Assembly (NCBI RefSeq): GCF_007991635.1
Contig: NZ_BJYS01000005.1
Location: 140,690 to 204,689, forward strand
DNA length: 64,000 nt
Direction: 5' to 3'
DNA from: Adhaeribacter aerolatus
GTDB lineage: Bacteria; Bacteroidota; Bacteroidia; Cytophagales; Hymenobacteraceae
Position numbers and translations under genes: made by a program. Below are positions 59,882 to 64,000 of the stretch, in pieces. The notes beneath the pieces were generated by a model, which did not search any database, had not been told where the DNA came from, and saw only the letters and a program-made list of their open reading frames with translations. Numbering within the stretch: position 1 is the stretch's first letter; each line of letters starts with the position of its first letter.

Positions 59882-60613
59882 TTAAATTTTACGCTTTAGT
59901 TCGAAGTGTTTGCCCAGGTACACGCGACGCACCTGCTCATCGGCGGCCAGTTCTTCGGCGGTGCCTGATTTCAATATTTTCCCTTCAAATAGCAGATAAG
60001 CCCGGTCGACGATAGAAAGCGTTTCGTTTACGTTGTGATCAGTAATGAGGATACCAATATTTTTGGTTTTTAGTTTAGCTACAATACTCTGTATTTCTTC
60101 TACCGCAATGGGGTCTACCCCAGCAAAAGGCTCGTCCAGCAAAACAAATTTTGGGTCTACCGCCAGGGCCCGGGCTATTTCGGTGCGGCGGCGCTCGCCA
60201 CCCGACAGCACCACCCCTTTGTTTTTGCGCACATGGGTCAGCGAGAATTCTTCCAGCAAAGCCTCTACTTTTTCGCGCTGCTCTTGTTTAGGCCGATCCG
60301 TCATTTCGAGTACCGCCAAGATATTTTCTTCTACGGTCAGGTCGCGGAACACTGAGGCTTCCTGGGCCAGATAACCTACGCCTTTCTTTGCCCGCCGATA
60401 CATGGGCAACAAGGTAATTTCTTCATTTTCGAGGTATATTTTACCCGAATTAGGTTTCACCAGCCCGACAATCATATAAAAAGAAGTAGTTTTCCCAGCT
60501 CCATTCGGCCCTAGCAGTCCTACAATTTCGCCCTGGTTTACCTCTACCGACACATCGTTTACCACGGTGCGCGATTTGTATTTTTTAAATAAGTGTTCTG
60601 CTCTAAGTATCAT
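59882..60613 (-). CDS. lptB: LPS export ABC transporter ATPase LptB
   Basis: A 243-residue ATPase of the Lpt machine moving LPS from the inner membrane to the outer membrane. Walker A GPNGAGKT (35-42), signature [15 protein letters not shown], Walker [14 protein letters not shown] with catalytic Glu, H-loop TDHN. The open frame extends to ATG 60661, but ATG 60613 ([12 protein letters not shown]) starts the conserved sequence, as in the family. First gene of the lptB-GH3 pair. Confidence 0.93.
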   Translation of the reverse strand: MILRAEHLFKKYKSRTVVNDVSVEVNQGEIVGLLGPNGAGKTTSFYMIVGLVKPNSGKIYLENEEITLLPMYRRAKKGVGYLAQEASVFRDLTVEENILAVLEMTDRPKQEQREKVEALLEEFSLTHVRKNKGVVLSGGERRRTEIARALAVDPKFVLLDEPFAGVDPIAVEEIQSIVAKLKTKNIGILITDHNVNETLSIVDRAYLLFEGKILKSGTAEELAADEQVRRVYLGKHFELKRKI

Positions 60614-60796
60614 TGGCTCAAAATTACACAATTTAACGGGGATTGAACAAGTTGGTCCCATCTTTAACCAGTTAACCCTTTACCTTGTTTATCTCTGTAA
60701 AATTATTCGGCTATTTGAGTTTGGATGAATTGTGTAATCATTTGCAGAACGAAATAATAAGATATGTAGTGCTTTTTACCATTAAATGAAAAAATA

Positions 60797-60824
60797 AAAG
60801 CCGAAACTTAAAGTTCCGGCTTTT
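60797..60824. terminator. Terminator-like hairpin
   Basis: AAAAGCCG and CGGCTTTT arms extended by AAC/GTT around one mismatch; orphan, as no gene ends directly beside it. Confidence 0.6.
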
Positions 60825-61300
60825 CACCCACTTACAAACACAGCATCTTTTATAATATGGCTTAACTCCTGGGAAAAGAGTAAGGCATTTTGAAAAATCT
60901 AACTTTAGGGAAGAAATACCGCCATACTTTTCAGAATGCTATTCTTCGCAATGGATATTTTTATATTTAAACCTTTTAAACAATAATCGCTTTATAAACT
61001 TACTTATACCCCTCTGCTCAGCTCTTCTAAATTAATATCTAATTTTAAATGCTTTCGGCAAAAGAACCTTGGTTATACTTGCACAAATTTGGGTTTAATA
61101 ATGGTTTGGCACAATACCTACTTTTAGGTATTTATGGTGTTATTTTCATACGTCCGTTCTTGCCAATATTATTTTTTTTACCTGTATATCTCTTTATTTT
61201 TGACATCTAAAATATTATCTTTTACTTATATGTCTTTTAACCAGGCAGTTAATTTGAACAAGTAAACTTTTCCTATTATTTATCAAAATATAACCGCTAG

Positions 61301-61447
61301 TTAGAAGGTGTCCTTTACTTTACTTTACTTTGCTTGTTTTTCCTGGTCTTATTCGGATGTAACAGGCCCAAAGATGTAACCAGCAAAAGAAAAGAATTGG
61401 CAGTGGCGGCAGAAAAAAAAATCAGCAGCGTACTAGATATTTATTAA
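61301..61447 (+). pseudogene. Lipoprotein-signal fragment preceded by a CTTTA repeat
   Basis: In the frame TTA 61301 to TAA 61447 the product reads as a lipoprotein start: LLCLFFLVLFGC (lipobox VLFGC) then NRPKDVTSKRKELAVAAEKKISSVLDIY. There is no ATG in this frame. A GTG at 61308 opens a different frame, separated by three CTTTA units (61313-61327 or so) plus CTTTG; removal of one 5-bp unit would join GTG to the lipoprotein frame. It is therefore a decayed or out-of-frame small lipoprotein. The GTG has no spaced ribosome-binding site. Confidence 0.4.
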
Positions 61448-61908
61448 AAATGTAATTTGTCTTATTCTTGCTCCAAGCCACTGCATTTATGCTTATCTGC
61501 TACAACGATTAACTCCTAAACATCTTTTGCGCAACTTACCAGACTATAGCTTACAATACCTATAAACCTTTCGGAACGAGATCAAACGATTGAATTTAGC
61601 CTTTGCTTTTTATTCCTTTTTATAATTCTATATTTTCCCATTAATGATTTTTAATTTTATGAAATTCTATGCCTTGCTAACAGAATCTATATCTATACAT
61701 AGTTTAGTTTCGGGGGAATAATTACAATATGGCTGTGTTGCCTCGTTACCGAAATGTTAGATCATGGGAATAAAAACAGCAGAGATATACAATATTTTGA
61801 ATCTATTCGTTTTCTCAATGTAATTGTAGTATATCTGCTTTGGTTAACATCTATGTCTTGCTTACCTTTAATGTCTGAAAAAGATTCTATTTCACATTAA
61901 TAGCTTTC

Positions 61909-63501
61909 ATGAATAAGTGTATTTTTCTTTTATCTGCCGTCTTCTTATTTATTTCCCAAGTATATGCCCAGCAGGGTACCCCCGAACCCGCCCCATCTCC
62001 CACGGTCAACCAAGAGTCTCCTATTAAATTAATTTTTCCAGCTCAATCCGGTTGGAATGTCGTGCAAGAAGGAAAGAATGTTCAATTTGAGGTTAAAGCC
62101 ACTGGCGGTTCGGGAAGCCGTTATACTTTTGCTCTTACGCAAGGCTCGGTAGAAGGCATTAAATTTGATACCCTTGGCCGCTTTACCTGGACTCCTAATT
62201 ATGATTTTGTTGATCGGTTAAATAAAGATCGCACCGTTCAGCTCCAATTTGAAGCGCGCAACGACAAAGATGAACGGGTTAGCCAAGTGGTTGCGATAAA
62301 AGTAGAACACGTTAACCGTCCGCCTCAAGTAGGAGAATTAAAGCCCTTTTATGTGCAGTATAATACCCAAAACACCTACAACATAGAATCGGCAGCTATT
62401 AAAGACGAAGATAATGATCCAACTATTATAGTTCCTATTGTTAGCAGTATGCCCGAAGGCGCGAAATTGTCAGGTCAGGGAGAATTCACCTGGAAGCCAT
62501 CTATTACACAATTTAACCGGTTGCGTAATAACCCTATTATTTTGGAATTCTATGTTGAGGATCAGCCGGCTAAAGCCCGTACCAAAGGCCAATTCCGGAT
62601 AGAAGTAACGCAACAAGATTTGCCACCCAGTATGCAGCTGATCCCTTCCAAAAAACGATTCAGTTATAAAGAAGATGCTACCATAAACCTTAAATTCCAG
62701 TTGCATGATCCGAATGGCGAAGCCGACATTGCCTCCTTTAGCTTTCTTTCGGAAAATACTGCTGTACCGGCCAATGCATTGGTAAAGAACACTCCTTCGC
62801 AATACGAATTTATCTGGAAGCCCAGTTACGACTTTGTGAAGGACCCAAAGGATTCTGTTACATTCAATATAACATTTTTTGTAATAGATAAATCAAATAA
62901 AAGAGAAGAGCGGACTGTTTCGCTTTCTATTATAAATGCGGTAAACGAAGCCGAAAGCGATTTAAAATTGTACAATGAGTACCGGTCTTCACTAGTCAGG
63001 GCTTGGGATTTAATGGAACAATTGAAACAGGCTGAAAAAGATTTAAAACGTAAATACAACCGTGCCCGCCGGGGCAAAAAAGGCCGTTCTCTTACCAGCG
63101 CAACGTTAGGAGCTGCTACCGGTATTTCACCCGTAGTTATAGAAGTACCTGCCACTACCAAAAAAATTACTACAATCGGTGGCACCTTAGTAATGACAAT
63201 AGGAACCTTAGAGGCCACAGAAGTTATTGGTCGTTCTACTAAAGATTTGGTAGAACGCCTTAACTATATCATTGAAAAGAAAAATGAACTACAAACTAAA
63301 GGAGATATTTTTGCGCGTAAGTATGCATTAAAATCATCCCGCCGTAAACCTGAGTTTATGAAAGATATTGATGATTTTGTGGCAGTTCTAAATTTAAAAG
63401 GGCTTGTTGCGTTAGAATTAGATTCTGGTTGGCAAAATAAAAATAAAGCAACTAACGATAACATTGCCAAAACATTTAAAGACTTTAATCCCGAAATATA
63501 A
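61909..63501 (+). CDS. Secreted protein with three cadherin/Ig-like domains and a helical C-terminal half
   Basis: A 530-residue protein with a signal peptide (1-20, cleavage after VYA). Three beta-sandwich domains: about 35-135, 140-235 and 240-350, sharing the ending F-W-P-Y/S-(D/T)FV (RFTWTPNYDFVDR, EFTWKPSITQFNR, EFIWKPSYDFVKD). This is the Ig-like/putative cadherin layout of Bacteroidota surface proteins. Residues 355-530 are helical: coiled coil (EYRSSLVRAWDLMEQLKQAEKDLKRKYNRARRG), a hydrophobic Gly/Thr-rich segment (about 400-440), then another helix. No T9SS C-terminal domain and no lipobox. The function is unknown, and the last-helix part is unlike normal adhesins. Confidence 0.7.
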   Translation: MNKCIFLLSAVFLFISQVYAQQGTPEPAPSPTVNQESPIKLIFPAQSGWNVVQEGKNVQFEVKATGGSGSRYTFALTQGSVEGIKFDTLGRFTWTPNYDFVDRLNKDRTVQLQFEARNDKDERVSQVVAIKVEHVNRPPQVGELKPFYVQYNTQNTYNIESAAIKDEDNDPTIIVPIVSSMPEGAKLSGQGEFTWKPSITQFNRLRNNPIILEFYVEDQPAKARTKGQFRIEVTQQDLPPSMQLIPSKKRFSYKEDATINLKFQLHDPNGEADIASFSFLSENTAVPANALVKNTPSQYEFIWKPSYDFVKDPKDSVTFNITFFVIDKSNKREERTVSLSIINAVNEAESDLKLYNEYRSSLVRAWDLMEQLKQAEKDLKRKYNRARRGKKGRSLTSATLGAATGISPVVIEVPATTKKITTIGGTLVMTIGTLEATEVIGRSTKDLVERLNYIIEKKNELQTKGDIFARKYALKSSRRKPEFMKDIDDFVAVLNLKGLVALELDSGWQNKNKATNDNIAKTFKDFNPEI

Positions 63502-64000
63502 CTGTAGTTATTTTTCAGAATTATTTTACTGGCTATATTCAATTTACCTTCTGAAATACCTGTGGACTATTTTCTGAATTGGCTTACCTACCGGGAAGCT
63601 ATTATCTTGGTCTGCACTTTCTTTATAAAGGATTAAAAAATAGCTATGTCCAGGATGGCTGCACAGTATGAAATTTTCTAAACTTCTAAAGCGAAGTTTT
63701 CTTATTAGAGATGGTGTTAAATTGAGCTAAGTCAATTAAAATTCTATTTTCTTGCAAGCATTCTTTGATATCAATCAAATATGCTTTACTAGTTAATATA
63801 TAATACTTTAAATAATTTGAAATAATAAAGAAGTCTTGATAGGAATTTTTATAAACTATCAGCTTCCAACTACTGCCTAGCTTACCTCCGCTAACACACC
63901 CTGTAACTGGATAGTATTAATTCCATCATCTATCAAGACCATCTAGCGACGAAACTATAACAACACACACACCCAAAGCAAAAAAGCCCCTTACTATTTC
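63502..64000. other. Non-coding right end of the window
   Basis: About 500 AT-rich bases. It ends in AAAAAAGCCCC, perhaps one arm of a terminator whose partner lies outside the window. No gene is supported. Confidence 0.5.

Larger units (their letters stand above)
60662..61908. other. Long non-coding region before the large secreted protein
   Basis: About 1250 AT-rich bases. It holds a terminator at 60797-60824 and the lipoprotein-like fragment at 61301-61447. No other ORF or RNA is supported. Confidence 0.55.

Noticed and set aside
61909..63501. T9SS-secreted adhesin
   Set aside because: No C-terminal T9SS sorting domain; the C-terminus is helical.
1..64000. CRISPR arrays
   Set aside because: The only regular repeats are 5-, 7- and 8-nt tracts; there are no 23-45-nt repeats with spacers and no cas genes.

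Overview
The window is a chromosomal segment from a Bacteroidota bacterium, most probably a cytophagalean of the Hymenobacteraceae (Adhaeribacter/Pontibacter/Hymenobacter type). The evidence is a SusC/SusD pair under an ECF sigma factor and FecR, a greatly lengthened NusB, DUF4270/DUF4293/DUF4476 proteins, a PorE-like TPR/PD40/OmpA lipoprotein, a GGGPS-family enzyme, and several promoters of the Bacteroidota form TTG-N17-20-TAnnTTTG. The species cannot be fixed from the sequence alone.

Layout. 0-4.2 kb: 5' end of an NAD-isocitrate dehydrogenase gene, a YtxH protein, nusB, an MdlA-like ABC half transporter, and tRNA-Pro with its own promoter and terminator. 4.2-9.5 kb: an AT-rich, sparsely coding accessory-looking stretch with small orphan ORFs, a headless HigA-like fragment, an XRE regulator, a 51-residue Ser/Gly-tailed peptide, a LuxR-type regulator with a degenerate receiver, and a GyrI-like protein. 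9.5-19.2 kb: an MdlB-like ABC half transporter, truA, a PaaJ/PcaF-type thiolase, DUF4293, DUF4476, purM, the PorE-like lipoprotein and a conserved unknown. 19.2-30.6 kb: a small membrane protein, then a convincing organophosphate/phytate scavenging locus on the minus strand (sigma, FecR, SusC, SusD, beta-propeller phytase, PhoX). 30.6-38 kb: a possible structured RNA, tRNA-Phe, a two-gene HdrD-like Fe-S module, a paralogue of the small membrane protein, a cyclase-family lipoprotein and a beta-helix protein. 38-52.5 kb: isoaspartyl peptidase, DnaJ-TPR protein, a holin-like/GGGPS operon, AraC regulator, acyl-CoA dehydrogenase, the panC-panD-flippase-hldE2-zinc peptidase operon, and the glycogen-synthase-like/DUF4270/glmS operon. 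52.5-64 kb: a degenerate 3-hydroxyacyl-CoA dehydrogenase, RidA, YihY, gltX, an AIM24-like protein, lptB-GH3, and a large secreted Ig-like protein preceded by 1.2 kb with no intact gene.

The most noteworthy items are: (1) the self-contained sigma/anti-sigma/SusCD/phytase/PhoX locus; (2) three intergenic loci in which arrays of 7-nt repeats face each other as inverted arms, each with its own heptad sequence; (3) a two-member family of small membrane proteins sharing an RSGD-IQ ... GK-R ... NG ... R-WYWF core; (4) a receiver-domain regulator lacking the phosphoacceptor; (5) an MdlA-like/MdlB-like pair encoded 5.5 kb apart; (6) a possibly structured RNA or intron remnant near 31 kb; and (7) a lipoprotein-like fragment fused out of frame to a CTTTA repeat near 61.3 kb. 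I found no CRISPR array, no integrase or transposase, and no rRNA.
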